DNA of 64,000 bases from Sphingobacteriales bacterium 46-32 (GTDB taxonomy: Bacteria; Bacteroidota; Bacteroidia; Chitinophagales; Chitinophagaceae). Made by a program: the position numbers and the translations under genes. The number at the start of each line of letters is the position of its first letter. Position 1 is the stretch's first letter. Shown here in pieces: positions 1 to 8,199 of this stretch. The stretch is from assembly GCA_001898485.1 (NCBI GenBank), contig MKTY01000025.1, forward strand, positions 1 to 64,000, read 5' to 3'. Below the pieces are notes generated by a model. It made no database searches, was not told the DNA's origin, and saw only the letters and a program-made list of their open reading frames with translations.

Positions 1-1
1 T

Positions 2-57
2 ATGGTACGTCTGTGTATTCCGTAGCGGACCTTTATAATACGAGGCCGCAGATATGA
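2..57. repeat. Direct repeat, copy 1
   Basis: The first 28 bases (2-29) recur exactly at 136-163, and similarity continues through a TTATAATAC block to a shared GATATGA at the right end (51-57 and 187-193). The copy lies at the window edge, so the array may extend to the left. No reading frame is apparent. Confidence 0.85.
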
Positions 58-69
58 AATTTCAGTTTC

Positions 70-99
70 TGTAGCGCTGCATTGCAATGCAGCGCTACA
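70..99. repeat. Perfect 30-bp palindrome (REP-like)
   Basis: The left half TGTAGCGCTGCATTG is followed directly by its exact reverse complement. The element sits midway between the two direct repeats. It is related to the palindrome at 28516-28537, with compensatory base changes in the stem. With no T-tract beside it, it is more likely a repetitive extragenic palindrome than a terminator. Confidence 0.85.
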
Positions 100-135
100 A
101 ATTGCTGGTTGGACTATTTAAATGCGAGGGCAGAC

Positions 136-193
136 ATGGTACGTCTGTGTATTCCGTAGCGGATCTTTTTATAATACCGGGTCGAAGATATGA
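136..193. repeat. Direct repeat, copy 2
   Basis: Second copy of the repeat at 2-57, with 28 identical bases, then a two-base insertion in a T-run, then a similar tail. The period between copies is about 134 bp, with the 30-bp palindrome in the middle. Confidence 0.85.
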
Positions 194-203
194 TCCCGCC
201 TAA

Positions 204-237
204 AATAAGAAAACCGGCTCACGCCGGTTTTCTTATT
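204..237 (-). terminator. Rho-independent terminator after lolA
   Basis: A perfect 15-bp stem (left arm AATAAGAAAACCGGC, loop TCAC) lies 14 bp beyond the lolA stop codon. The arm ends give a T-rich run in either direction, so it can act on both strands. Confidence 0.85.
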
Positions 238-251
238 GAATATGTTTCCTG

Positions 252-911
252 TTAGCGAAGGTCGACTTCTTCCACACCGGGGTATTTGCTTTTATCAAAT
301 ACGAAAACATTATCAGCCAGTGGCTGATTGGTCTTCATGCTGGTAACAGTGTAAGAATAACGGTTGCCGCCATTTTCGAGCACGCGGGTGCTGTAAATGG
401 TTTTAGCTGCTTTATCTATCTGGAGATATACCTTATGAAATGATTTGCTCTTATCGGTAGGAGTCATCTCAATTTCCTGGATGGTTTTAGTACCCACTTT
501 TTTCTCTCCGTTGAGAAGTGAGTAAAAGTCCTTGTCGTAGAAATTGGTAAAAAGTTTCTGCGGAGTGATCATGCCACTGCTGGCATCCAGGTTTGAGATC
601 GTCACTTCTTTGGCGCTTTTATCGTAGTTCCACACGGTCTTGCCATCGCTAAAGATTTCCTGGCCGGCAAAGCTTACTTTATAACGGGTGCCCTTCATCA
701 TTACGGTACCAGTTTTGGTAGACATCACCTTGCCTTTTGCATCTTCCACTTTATAGGTGAAGGTTGCCTGTACGGTGGTGAAGGTCTTGAATTTGTCGCT
801 CACCGCTTTGAGTACAGCTGTGGCTTCGGGATCGTTTTTGGTGGGATCTTTTTGGGCCAGCAGGGCACCAACAAAGGCAAAAGAAAGTAAGGATAAATAA
901 AACTTCTTCAT
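252..911 (-). CDS. lolA: LolA-like outer-membrane lipoprotein carrier protein
   Basis: This 219-residue protein has a signal peptide (MKKFYLSLLSFAFVGALLAQ, cleavage near residue 19) and then a LolA-like fold: an N-terminal segment that averts aggregation (DKFKTFTTVQATFTYKV), a strand pair MMKGTRYKVSFAGQEIFSDG and the typical SDGKTVWNYDKSAKEVTISNLD block. LolA proteins carry lipoproteins across the periplasm from the inner-membrane LolCDE complex. The gene lies downstream of ftsK on the same strand but has its own candidate promoter at 962-969 and a strong terminator. Family assignment is by overall pattern; the exact lipoprotein clientele cannot be seen. Confidence 0.85.
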   Translation of the reverse strand: MKKFYLSLLSFAFVGALLAQKDPTKNDPEATAVLKAVSDKFKTFTTVQATFTYKVEDAKGKVMSTKTGTVMMKGTRYKVSFAGQEIFSDGKTVWNYDKSAKEVTISNLDASSGMITPQKLFTNFYDKDFYSLLNGEKKVGTKTIQEIEMTPTDKSKSFHKVYLQIDKAAKTIYSTRVLENGGNRYSYTVTSMKTNQPLADNVFVFDKSKYPGVEEVDLR

Positions 912-961
912 TTACAATATTTTATCAACGGATTACAGAATGACCGATTTTACAACCGGCG

Positions 962-969
962 CAAAAATA
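962..969 (-). promoter_or_regulatory. -7 box TATTTTTG for lolA
   Basis: Exact match to the Bacteroidota TAnnTTTG box, 50 nt upstream of the lolA start codon, so this transcript would have a leader. No clear -33 TTTG was found. Confidence 0.5.
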
Positions 970-1042
970 AGCTATTACCATTCAAGACTGGCAACAAGGA
1001 TGCCGGGTTGCACTATGCCATTTTTCTTAACATTTTTGTTTT

Positions 1043-3667
1043 CTAGCCCAGGTGTGAAAGGTGTTGCTCGAGGTCCATTTCGGTCTTGATCAGCACATCA
1101 CGGGCTTTACTGCCCTGGTTGGGCCCCACTATACCAGCAGCTTCCAGCTGATCCATAAGGCGGCCGGCCCTGTTATAGCCCAGCTTCATCCGGCGCTGCA
1201 GCAGGGAGGTCGAGCCTACCTGCGCCTGTACAATCAGGCGGGCTGCATCTTCAAACATGGAATCGCGGTCAGAAAGGTCAAAGTCTTTCCCTTCCAGTTC
1301 CTTTTCGTCCACATATTCGGGCAGCAGGAAGGCCTGGGGGTAGCCGCGTTGGGCACTGATGAAGTCGACTACTTCCTCTACCTCGGGAGTATCTACAAAA
1401 GCACACTGCAGGCGGGTAAGGTCACCATTATGAGAAATCAGCATATCACCCTTGCCGATCAGCTGCTCAGCACCGCCGGTATCGAGGATAGTACGCGAAT
1501 CGATCTTGGATGATACTTTAAAAGCTATGCGTGCCGGGAAGTTGGCCTTAATGGTACCGGTAATGATATTGACAGAGGGGCGCTGTGTGGCAATGATCAG
1601 GTGAATACCAATGGCCCGTGCCAGCTGGGCAAGGCGTGCAATAGGCATTTCCACTTCCTTGCCTGCCGTCATGATCAGATCGGCAAACTCATCAATAACC
1701 AGTACGATGAAGGGAAGATACTGATGTCCCTTTTGCGGATTCAGTTTACGCTTTACAAACTTTTCGTTGTATTCTTTAATATTTCTGGCACCAGCCTCCT
1801 TGAGCAGGTCATAGCGGTTATCCATCTCGATACACAGGGCATTGAGCGTATGCACAACCTTTTTGGTATCGGTAATGATAGCATCTTCTTCGCCCGGCAG
1901 TTTTGCCAGAAAATGTTTTTCGATATGCCTGTATATACTCAGCTCTACTTTTTTGGGATCGATGAGTACAAACTTGAGTTGCGATGGATGTTTTTTATAC
2001 AGCAGCGAAACCAGGATGGCATTAAGACCAACTGATTTACCCTGACCGGTAGCACCCGCCATCAGCAGGTGAGGCATGCTGGCCAGATCAACGATATAAT
2101 TGTCATTATCGATCTTCTTGCCGATGGCAATGGGAAGACTGAAGCTATTATGCTGAAACTTGTCGGAGGTCAGCAGGGTCTTCATACTCACTACTGTCTT
2201 CTTCACATTGGGTACTTCGATACCAATGGTGCCCTTACCGGGTATTGGGGCAATGATACGAATACCCAGTGCCGCGAGGCTCAATGCAATATCATCTTCG
2301 AGGTTTTTGATACGAGAGATCCGCACTCCGGCGGCGGGCACTATCTCGTAAAGGGTCACAGTGGGCCCTACTGTAGCGCTGATCTTCTGGATCTCGATAG
2401 AATAGTTGCGCAGGGTAGCGATGATCTGATTCTTGTTATTTTCCAGCTCGGCGGGGTCCTGGATGATCTTTTCGCTGCCATGCGTTTCGAGCAGATCGGG
2501 GGTGGGATATTTATAATCCCGAAGATCGAGCGTGGGCTCGTAAGGCGGCAGGTTTTCTATTGCCGACTCCCCTTCTGCCACGGGTTCCTCTACGGGTGCT
2601 GTTTTGATTTCGAGTTGCAGCCCATCAGCTGGTATTACCGGCGGCTCTGGTTTTACTGGTGGTGGCGGTATGATCAGCTCCTGTTCTGCAGGGGAGATGG
2701 GCGGTTCCGGGCTGGTCTGTGCTGCCAGCCGATCATTTAGTGTAAGCTCGTCATGCTGATGAAAGAGGTCGTTCACGATTTCTTTTTCTACCAGCGGTGT
2801 GGTGGCATCGAGCTCATCATCTTCTTCCTCGGGCGAAGGATCTTTTTCGATGAGTGTAAACTCATGTTTGGGCGCAACTTCCTCATCAATTACGAGCAGT
2901 GGTATATCCTTCTTTACGGTATTTTTCTTTTTATCAGCCACCGGTTGGGGTTGCGCATCTTCCGCTGCTTCTTCGGCTGTTTCTTCTGAATCGCCATCTG
3001 TTTCGGCTGTAGCCGGAGCGGCTTGTTTTCTTTGCGGCAGATTAAAAGCCGGGTTAAATTGCCAGATCACATAGGCCAGTGCCACTACCAGCAGGAGTGC
3101 CGCTGTGCCTACATTACCCAGTATACCGGTAAGCCAGTCGCTGATCATATTTCCCACGCCACCGCCAAAACGGAAAAGGCCGTTGGAAAAAATAAAAGCC
3201 AGTGATACAGAGAGCACCAGCAGGCCAATAGTCACGTACTTGAGGTTTTTGCGGATCGAAAAAACTTTTTTTCCGAAAAGCAGGTTCACTCCCAGTACAA
3301 AGAAGAAAGTGCAGATTAGCAGTGAGGCAATCCCAAAACCTTTGTAAATAAAAAAGTGAGATGCTACTGCTCCCAGGCGGCCCAGCAGGTTATTGACTTT
3401 TACGTCATGATCAAACAGAATGGACAGGCCCCGGGTCACTTCTGTCTGATCTTCTTTCCAGGTAAAGAAGTAAGACAGAAAGGCTATCAATAAAAATAAG
3501 GAGACAAGCAGGCATACCGCTCCCGTGATCTTGAGGGTGCGCTCATCCCGGGCCAGCTCCTGCCAGTTGATCCGTTCTTCTGCTTCCTGTTTCAAGCCTT
3601 TGGCATCGGCCTTTCCGGTAGTCTTTTTGGTAGTCTTTGCAGGGGTCTTTTTCTGCTTTTGGGCCAT
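1043..3667 (-). CDS. ftsK: DNA translocase FtsK/SpoIIIE
   Basis: Membrane-anchored DNA pump that clears and sorts chromosome termini at the division septum. Four membrane segments lie near residues 46-68, 108-130, 145-162 and 182-201, followed by a Pro/Glu-rich linker to about residue 390. The motor follows, with an alpha subdomain, Walker A GATGQGKS near 536-543 and Walker B LVIDEFAD near 655. The C-terminal winged-helix gamma domain (RRMKLGYNRAGRLMDQLEAAGIV) reads the polar KOPS-type sequences. The start is placed at MAQKQKK, 27 bp inside a longer open frame, because a TATCTTTG promoter box lies only 5 nt upstream of it and would sit inside the longer reading frame. Length (874 aa) is normal for the family. 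Confidence 0.96.
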   Translation of the reverse strand: MAQKQKKTPAKTTKKTTGKADAKGLKQEAEERINWQELARDERTLKITGAVCLLVSLFLLIAFLSYFFTWKEDQTEVTRGLSILFDHDVKVNNLLGRLGAVASHFFIYKGFGIASLLICTFFFVLGVNLLFGKKVFSIRKNLKYVTIGLLVLSVSLAFIFSNGLFRFGGGVGNMISDWLTGILGNVGTAALLLVVALAYVIWQFNPAFNLPQRKQAAPATAETDGDSEETAEEAAEDAQPQPVADKKKNTVKKDIPLLVIDEEVAPKHEFTLIEKDPSPEEEDDELDATTPLVEKEIVNDLFHQHDELTLNDRLAAQTSPEPPISPAEQELIIPPPPVKPEPPVIPADGLQLEIKTAPVEEPVAEGESAIENLPPYEPTLDLRDYKYPTPDLLETHGSEKIIQDPAELENNKNQIIATLRNYSIEIQKISATVGPTVTLYEIVPAAGVRISRIKNLEDDIALSLAALGIRIIAPIPGKGTIGIEVPNVKKTVVSMKTLLTSDKFQHNSFSLPIAIGKKIDNDNYIVDLASMPHLLMAGATGQGKSVGLNAILVSLLYKKHPSQLKFVLIDPKKVELSIYRHIEKHFLAKLPGEEDAIITDTKKVVHTLNALCIEMDNRYDLLKEAGARNIKEYNEKFVKRKLNPQKGHQYLPFIVLVIDEFADLIMTAGKEVEMPIARLAQLARAIGIHLIIATQRPSVNIITGTIKANFPARIAFKVSSKIDSRTILDTGGAEQLIGKGDMLISHNGDLTRLQCAFVDTPEVEEVVDFISAQRGYPQAFLLPEYVDEKELEGKDFDLSDRDSMFEDAARLIVQAQVGSTSLLQRRMKLGYNRAGRLMDQLEAAGIVGPNQGSKARDVLIKTEMDLEQHLSHLG

Positions 3668-3672
3668 ATCGG

Positions 3673-3680
3673 CAAAGATA
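3673..3680 (-). promoter_or_regulatory. -7 box TATCTTTG abutting the ftsK start
   Basis: Exact TAnnTTTG box ending 5 nt before the ATG at 3667, implying transcription starts at or within the start codon. It also decides the ftsK start. Confidence 0.6.
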
Positions 3681-3794
3681 GCATAGTTTGCCATTTTGCC
3701 GGAATGCCGCTTCCTGTCTTTCCGGGCCGCCCCCGGGCCGAAAAATTACCGCAAAGTAGTAGGCCTCTTACGCGTAAAACCGTGCGGCATATAT

Positions 3795-3802
3795 TACTTT
3801 TG
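3795..3802 (+). promoter_or_regulatory. -7 box TACTTTTG before the histidine kinase
   Basis: Exact TAnnTTTG box, 6 nt upstream of an in-frame GTG (3809) that opens a good signal peptide. It supports the GTG start over upstream ATGs at 3659 and 3704, which overlap the ftsK start or lack this box. Confidence 0.5.
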
Positions 3803-3808
3803 ATTTTA

Positions 3809-5740
3809 GTGGTTGTTCCAAAACATACATCACGCTGCTTCCGGCTCCTGCTTGCCGGCCTTCTGTATCTGCTGCCCGCCCTATTGTGTGCACAGGATAC
3901 CATCCAGCTTGACTATACAGACATCAGCCAGATACACCTCGAGGAACCTTCGAGAAAAATGCGGAAAAAAATCGCTTCAGCCTATATCGGCCCAGAAGAT
4001 TCGCTGCCGGCGGTATTTCAGCAATTGCGGTTCACAAAAGGAGTAGTACACCCGATCTATATCCCCTCCGACCATGTTACCAAAAAGATCGCCGTACGCT
4101 TCAATCTCTGCAATAGTGCCGACTCTGCCCAATCTGTCTGGTTTTTCCCGGGACTTTATTTCTGGAAGGTGCAGTTGTATAAACTTCAGGATAATGGGCA
4201 ACTGGAGCAATTGCCTTCTATTATGCCCAAAGAACCGGCAGAAATCAGTTACCGGAAGCTCACACTACAACCGCATGACTCCTGCGTGATCGTTGCAGAA
4301 CTGACGCAGGTACGCACCCACCTCAATGGGCTGAGGCCGCGTCTTATTCATCCCGAATACCTGCAGGCCGCCGTTATTACACTCGACAACTCCAATATTG
4401 AGTCGAAAGTATTCACGTATGTTTTCTGCGGGCTATTGATGATGATGATTCTGTTTTCACTGGCCAATTACTTCATGAACCGCAATGCAGAATTTCTTTA
4501 TTACGCCGGCTATGCTTTTTTCCTGGGTCTGATGCTCTTTATCAAGGGTATTTACAGTTATCATAGCAGCGATTTTGGTTTCTTTCAGGAAGGCTATCTT
4601 GATTTCATCATGCAAAGCGTAGGTTGTTTGCTGTATATGCCTTTTATGCAAACCTACCTTGCCACACGTACCCGACACCCGTTTCTGCACAGGTTGTACA
4701 ATTTTGGCATGATCATGCTCGTAGGCAGTATGATCGCCTTCACCTTAGTCCATTATTTTACCTGGAATTTCGCCCTCGAAAACTATATTGAAAATATCGC
4801 AAAGGGGCTGCTCCTGATCATCATTTTTATTTTCCTCGTATACAGTATTCGCCGCTGGGAAGACCGGCTGCTGCGTTATCTTTTCTGGGGCAACTTCTGT
4901 TTATTCTTCTTCTCTCTCTTTTCGTTGCTGATGCTTACCGGCAATATCATTCCCCGTGACCTGCCTGCCATTTTCAAAAGTTCTATTTTCTATTATGAAC
5001 TGGGCATATTGCTGGAACTGATCTTCTTTCTGATGGGTCTCAACTACAAAAACCGCCGACAGCTCATTGCACAGGCACAGGAGCGGGAAAGACTGAAAGC
5101 CGAAAATCTGATGAATGAATATGAACGGGAAATTGCTGTTTACAAAGGTCAGCAGGAAGAGCGTGAGCGTATATCTGCCGACATGCACGATGAACTCGGA
5201 TCAGGTATGACGGCCATCCGTCTTATGAGTGAAATTGCCCGCAACAAGATGAAGGAAAATACACCGATAGAGATCGAAAAAATTTCCCGGTCGGCCGATG
5301 AAGTGCTCAATAAAATGAATGCGATCATATGGAGTATGAACAGTGGCAACGACAGCGTAGACAACCTGGTATCATACATTCGTAGCTATGCGCTGGAGTA
5401 TTTTGAAAATACGCCCATTGCATGCCGCATCTATACGCCTGAAACTATTTCGGAACGCGAACTATCCGGCGACAAGCGCCGTAATCTTTTCCTGTGTGTA
5501 AAAGAAACGCTCAACAATGCACTGAAGCATTCAAAGGCCAGCGAGATCCGCATTTATTTTATGACAGATGAAATACTCACTATCAAAATAGTCGACAATG
5601 GTGTGGGTATCGACCTGCAAAAAATCCGCAAATTCGGAAACGGATTGAAGAATATCGCCAAACGTATGGAAAGCATCGGCGGCAGTTATCAGATCGAGAA
5701 TAATAATGGAACGGTGACTACTTTAAGACTGCCGCTTTAG
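3809..5740 (+). CDS. 7TMR-DISM sensor histidine kinase (DesK/NarX type)
   Basis: Membrane sensor kinase of 643 aa from the GTG start. It has a signal peptide ending LLPALLCA-Q, an extracytoplasmic 7TMR-DISM beta domain of about 180 residues, then seven hydrophobic segments (from KVFTYVFCGLLMMMILF to IFYYELGILLELIFFLMGL), a short coiled coil and a HisKA_3 region with phospho-acceptor His near residue 460 (MHDELGSG). The HATPase domain follows, with N-box NNALKHS, DNGVGID and GNGLKNI motifs. Kinases of this type normally phosphorylate NarL/LuxR-type regulators. None is adjacent; the nearest lies at 35904-36521 on the other strand. The signal is unknown; DISM beta domains resemble carbohydrate-binding folds. 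The start is uncertain, with GTG at 3782 and ATG at 3704 as alternatives. Confidence 0.88.
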   Translation: MVVPKHTSRCFRLLLAGLLYLLPALLCAQDTIQLDYTDISQIHLEEPSRKMRKKIASAYIGPEDSLPAVFQQLRFTKGVVHPIYIPSDHVTKKIAVRFNLCNSADSAQSVWFFPGLYFWKVQLYKLQDNGQLEQLPSIMPKEPAEISYRKLTLQPHDSCVIVAELTQVRTHLNGLRPRLIHPEYLQAAVITLDNSNIESKVFTYVFCGLLMMMILFSLANYFMNRNAEFLYYAGYAFFLGLMLFIKGIYSYHSSDFGFFQEGYLDFIMQSVGCLLYMPFMQTYLATRTRHPFLHRLYNFGMIMLVGSMIAFTLVHYFTWNFALENYIENIAKGLLLIIIFIFLVYSIRRWEDRLLRYLFWGNFCLFFFSLFSLLMLTGNIIPRDLPAIFKSSIFYYELGILLELIFFLMGLNYKNRRQLIAQAQERERLKAENLMNEYEREIAVYKGQQEERERISADMHDELGSGMTAIRLMSEIARNKMKENTPIEIEKISRSADEVLNKMNAIIWSMNSGNDSVDNLVSYIRSYALEYFENTPIACRIYTPETISERELSGDKRRNLFLCVKETLNNALKHSKASEIRIYFMTDEILTIKIVDNGVGIDLQKIRKFGNGLKNIAKRMESIGGSYQIENNNGTVTTLRLPL

Positions 5741-5848
5741 TGGACAGTTGACAGTTGACAGTGGACAGTGGACAGTTGACAGTGAACAGCCCTTTAAACT
5801 CTTTATACCTTTTATACCCTTTATACTTTTAAACCTTTATACTTTTAA
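5741..5848 (+). repeat. Intergenic repeat: family A (7-bp) then family B (9-bp)
   Basis: Immediately after the kinase TAG stop come about seven units of CAGTTGA/CAGTGGA (5742-5789), followed by pyrimidine-rich family B units of the CCTTTATAC/CCTTTAAAC type (5789-5848). The last B units run into the convergent DUF423 gene and encode its final residues SLKV and its TAA stop. Confidence 0.85.
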
Positions 5849-6229
5849 ACTTCTCACTCCCACCGCCAGGCTGATCCATCCGGCAATAAAGAAAACCCCG
5901 CCTATCGGGGTAATAATACCCAATCCACCCAGGCCTACTGAATCGGTAGCTTTAAGGGCAGTGAGCAGGTAAAGTGAACCGGAAAAGAGCAGTATGCCGA
6001 TCAGGAAGCACCAGGCAGCCCGTTTTAACCATACCGAAGCCAGGCGTTCTGCAATCAAGCCTGCCAGCAACAGTGCGAGTGCGTGATACATCTGATACTT
6101 TACGCCGGTTTCAAAAGTAGCAACCGTTTCGGGTGGTACCAGTTTCTTCAATCCATGAGCGCCAAAAGCGCCGAGGGCAACGGCCAGTCCGGCCAGCAGG
6201 GCTCCCCAGGTAAGAAAACGTTTATGCAT
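5837..6229 (-). CDS. DUF423 family membrane protein (YgdD-like)
   Basis: A 130-residue protein with four hydrophobic segments (about residues 7-24, 48-64, 70-92, 102-124) and the family's opening pattern GAFGAHGLKK followed by YQMYHALALL. Biochemical function is unknown for the family. It is the last gene of a run gcdH-aroK-DUF423; its start overlaps the end of aroK by 8 bp, which suggests translational coupling. Its last residues (SLKV) and stop codon are built from intergenic repeat family B, so the ancestral C-terminus may have been different. Confidence 0.88.
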   Translation of the reverse strand: MHKRFLTWGALLAGLAVALGAFGAHGLKKLVPPETVATFETGVKYQMYHALALLLAGLIAERLASVWLKRAAWCFLIGILLFSGSLYLLTALKATDSVGLGGLGIITPIGGVFFIAGWISLAVGVRSLKV

Positions 6230-6728
6230 GGAAAATCTTTTCTATAAACTGATCGAGACCGATGTTTTCATCTTCAATCATCACATCGGCCTGTTCGTAA
6301 TAAATCTTTCTGTCGGCAAATTTCCGGCTAATGAAGCCACGCAACTGATCATCGGTAAGGTTGCGCAGTAAAGGACGGGCTTCACGTTCTTTGAGCAGGC
6401 GCTCAAACAGTATTTCAACCGGTGTATTAAGCCATACGGTTGTACCTGCCTGGTTCATGTATTCGATATTATTAAAAAAACAGGGAGTACCTCCGCCACA
6501 GGCCATAATAAAAGACTGATGGCTTTCTGTCATGATATGCATCACTTCTTTTTCCCTGACCCGGAAATATTCTTCTCCATGCTGTTCAAATATCTCATTG
6601 ATGCTTTTGCCTTCGGCATTCACTACCTGCTCATCGAGATCAAAAAAGTGAATCCCCAGTTTTTCTCCCAGGCGATGCCCCCAGTATGATTTACCGGAGC
6701 CCATAAAGCCAATGAGAAATATTTTCAT
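6222..6728 (-). CDS. aroK: Shikimate kinase
   Basis: Phosphorylates shikimate at the 3-hydroxyl in the chorismate pathway. At 168 aa it has normal length. The Walker A loop is GFMGSGKSYWG (residues 7-17), the shikimate-binding Asp pair is in FFDLDEQV (near 29-36), a binding Arg is in FRVREKE, and the GGGTPC loop is near residue 79. The LID region carries the REARPLLRN motif. The gene lies 15 bp downstream of the acyl-CoA dehydrogenase and overlaps the DUF423 gene, so the three probably share a transcript although their pathways differ. Confidence 0.95.
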   Translation of the reverse strand: MKIFLIGFMGSGKSYWGHRLGEKLGIHFFDLDEQVVNAEGKSINEIFEQHGEEYFRVREKEVMHIMTESHQSFIMACGGGTPCFFNNIEYMNQAGTTVWLNTPVEILFERLLKEREARPLLRNLTDDQLRGFISRKFADRKIYYEQADVMIEDENIGLDQFIEKIFHA

Positions 6729-6743
6729 AGCGGATACTGTTGT

Positions 6744-7928
6744 TTATTTGAAAGCATTGAAACCGGTCACATCCATGCCGGTGATCAGCAGGTGTACATC
6801 GTGTGTGCCTTCGTACGTGATCACACTCTCGAGGTTCATCATATGACGCATAACCGGATACTCGCCGGTAATACCCATACCACCGAGCATCTGGCGGGCA
6901 TCGCGGCAGATATTTGTTGCTACTTCGCAGGCATTACGCTTGGCCATACTTACCTGCTGCGGAGTGGCTTTTCCCTGATCCATCAGCACACCCAGACGCC
7001 AGTTGAGCAACTGAGCTTTGGTAATCTCAGTTACCATTTCGGCCAGCTTTTTCTGCTGCAACTGAAATGCACCAATAGGTTTACCAAACTGCACACGCTC
7101 CTGCGAATAGCGCAATGCTGTGTCATAACAATCCATTGCGGCGCCAATAGCTCCCCAGGCAATACCATAGCGGGCCTTGGTCAGGCAGCCGAGGGGCCCT
7201 TTGAGCCCTTTTACATTAGGGAAAATATTCTCTTTTGGCACTTTTACATTATCAAAAACCAACTCGCCGGTAGCAGAGGCACGAAGACTCCATTTGCCAT
7301 GTGTAGTAGGTGTGCTGAAACCTTCCATACCACGCTCTACAATCAATCCATGTACTTCACCGGCTTCATTTTTGGCCCATACCACCGCCACCTGTGCAAA
7401 GGGCGCATTACTGATCCACATCTTGGCACCATTCAGAATAACATGATCACCGGCATCCTTAAAATTGGTAAGCATGCTGCTGGGATCAGATCCATGATTG
7501 GGCTCTGTGAGACCAAAGCATCCAAGCCATTCTCCACTTCCCAGTTTGGGCAGATACTTGCGGCGTTGGTCTTCGCTGCCATAGGCGTAAATGGGATACA
7601 TAACCAACGAACCCTGTACAGAAGCCGTACTACGTACACCACTATCGCCACGCTCCAACTCCTGCATCATAAGACCATAGGATACATAGTCCAGGCCGCC
7701 GCCGCCATACTCAACCGGCACAGTGGGACCAAAACAGCCCAGATCGCCCAGCTGCTTTACGATATGCTGGGGAAACTCAGCCTTCTGGGCATAATCTTCG
7801 ATAACAGGACTGATTTCCTTTTTTACATAACTACGAACAGATTCACGAATGAGCCGCTGTTCTTCGGTGAGTAATTCATCGAGTTGAAAATAATCAGGGC
7901 TTACAAACAGGTCGGTGCGGGCTGCCAT
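6744..7928 (-). CDS. Acyl-CoA dehydrogenase, glutaryl-CoA dehydrogenase type
   Basis: FAD enzyme of 394 aa, most like glutaryl-CoA dehydrogenase, which oxidises and decarboxylates glutaryl-CoA to crotonyl-CoA in lysine and tryptophan breakdown. Supporting motifs are RSTASVQGSLVM (substrate-binding Arg), FGLTEPNHGSDPSSM (FAD contact), CLTKARYGIAWGAIGAA and the C-terminal YEGTHDVH, whose Glu is the expected catalytic base. The start MAARTDLF at 7928 is preferred over an ATG 60 bp upstream because a TACCTTTG promoter box overlaps the region of the upstream start. kynU at 14712 is a possible tryptophan-catabolism partner but is not in the same operon. Confidence 0.88.
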   Translation of the reverse strand: MAARTDLFVSPDYFQLDELLTEEQRLIRESVRSYVKKEISPVIEDYAQKAEFPQHIVKQLGDLGCFGPTVPVEYGGGGLDYVSYGLMMQELERGDSGVRSTASVQGSLVMYPIYAYGSEDQRRKYLPKLGSGEWLGCFGLTEPNHGSDPSSMLTNFKDAGDHVILNGAKMWISNAPFAQVAVVWAKNEAGEVHGLIVERGMEGFSTPTTHGKWSLRASATGELVFDNVKVPKENIFPNVKGLKGPLGCLTKARYGIAWGAIGAAMDCYDTALRYSQERVQFGKPIGAFQLQQKKLAEMVTEITKAQLLNWRLGVLMDQGKATPQQVSMAKRNACEVATNICRDARQMLGGMGITGEYPVMRHMMNLESVITYEGTHDVHLLITGMDVTGFNAFK

Positions 7929-7985
7929 AATGCAATCATTTAATTGAACCAGCCATGGCCGGTGATTGGCGTCAGGCTGTGGCCG

Positions 7986-7993
7986 CAAAGGTA
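7986..7993 (-). promoter_or_regulatory. -7 box TACCTTTG for the acyl-CoA dehydrogenase operon
   Basis: Exact TAnnTTTG box 57 nt upstream of the ATG at 7928, so this would be a leadered transcript. Confidence 0.45.
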
Positions 7994-8016
7994 AGGCAAA
8001 TTGGCAGGTAGAAAAG

Positions 8017-8141
8017 TAGAAAGGTTTAAAAGTATAAAGGGTATAAAAGGTATAAAGAGTATAAGAAGTTTAAAGGGTTTAGAATGCTTGCGCCCCACCA
8101 TCCACTGTCAACTGTCCACTGTCAACTGTTCACTGTCCACT
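8017..8141 (-). repeat. Intergenic repeat: family B then family A
   Basis: At 8017-8085 lie about seven 9-bp units of the GTATAAAGG/GTTTAAAGG type, and at 8101-8141 about six 7-bp units of the ACTGTCA/ACTGTCC type. Read on the minus strand, the sense strand of the SusCD operon, the order is stop codon, terminator, family A (CAGTTGA), family B (CCTTTATAC). This is the same order and polarity as after the kinase at 5741. Confidence 0.85.
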
Positions 8142-8143
8142 AA

Positions 8144-8174
8144 AAAGCCGCTTCCCTTAACGGAAAGCGGCTTT
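8144..8174 (-). terminator. Terminator of the first SusCD operon
   Basis: A 10-bp stem (AAAGCCGCTT / AAGCGGCTTT) with two further G-C pairs inside, followed on the minus strand by TTTTT. It lies 25 bp beyond the stop of the lipoprotein gene. Confidence 0.85.
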
Positions 8175-8199
8175 GATCGTGCAGGCAATACACTTGTGC

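Noticed and set aside
1061-3347. Several plus-strand open frames inside ftsK
   Set aside because: Antisense shadows of an unambiguous ftsK gene.
6792-7874. Long plus-strand open frame of 360 codons inside the acyl-CoA dehydrogenase gene
   Set aside because: Antisense shadow of a gene with clear catalytic motifs; its own translation is rich in Cys, His and Thr and has no recognisable domain.
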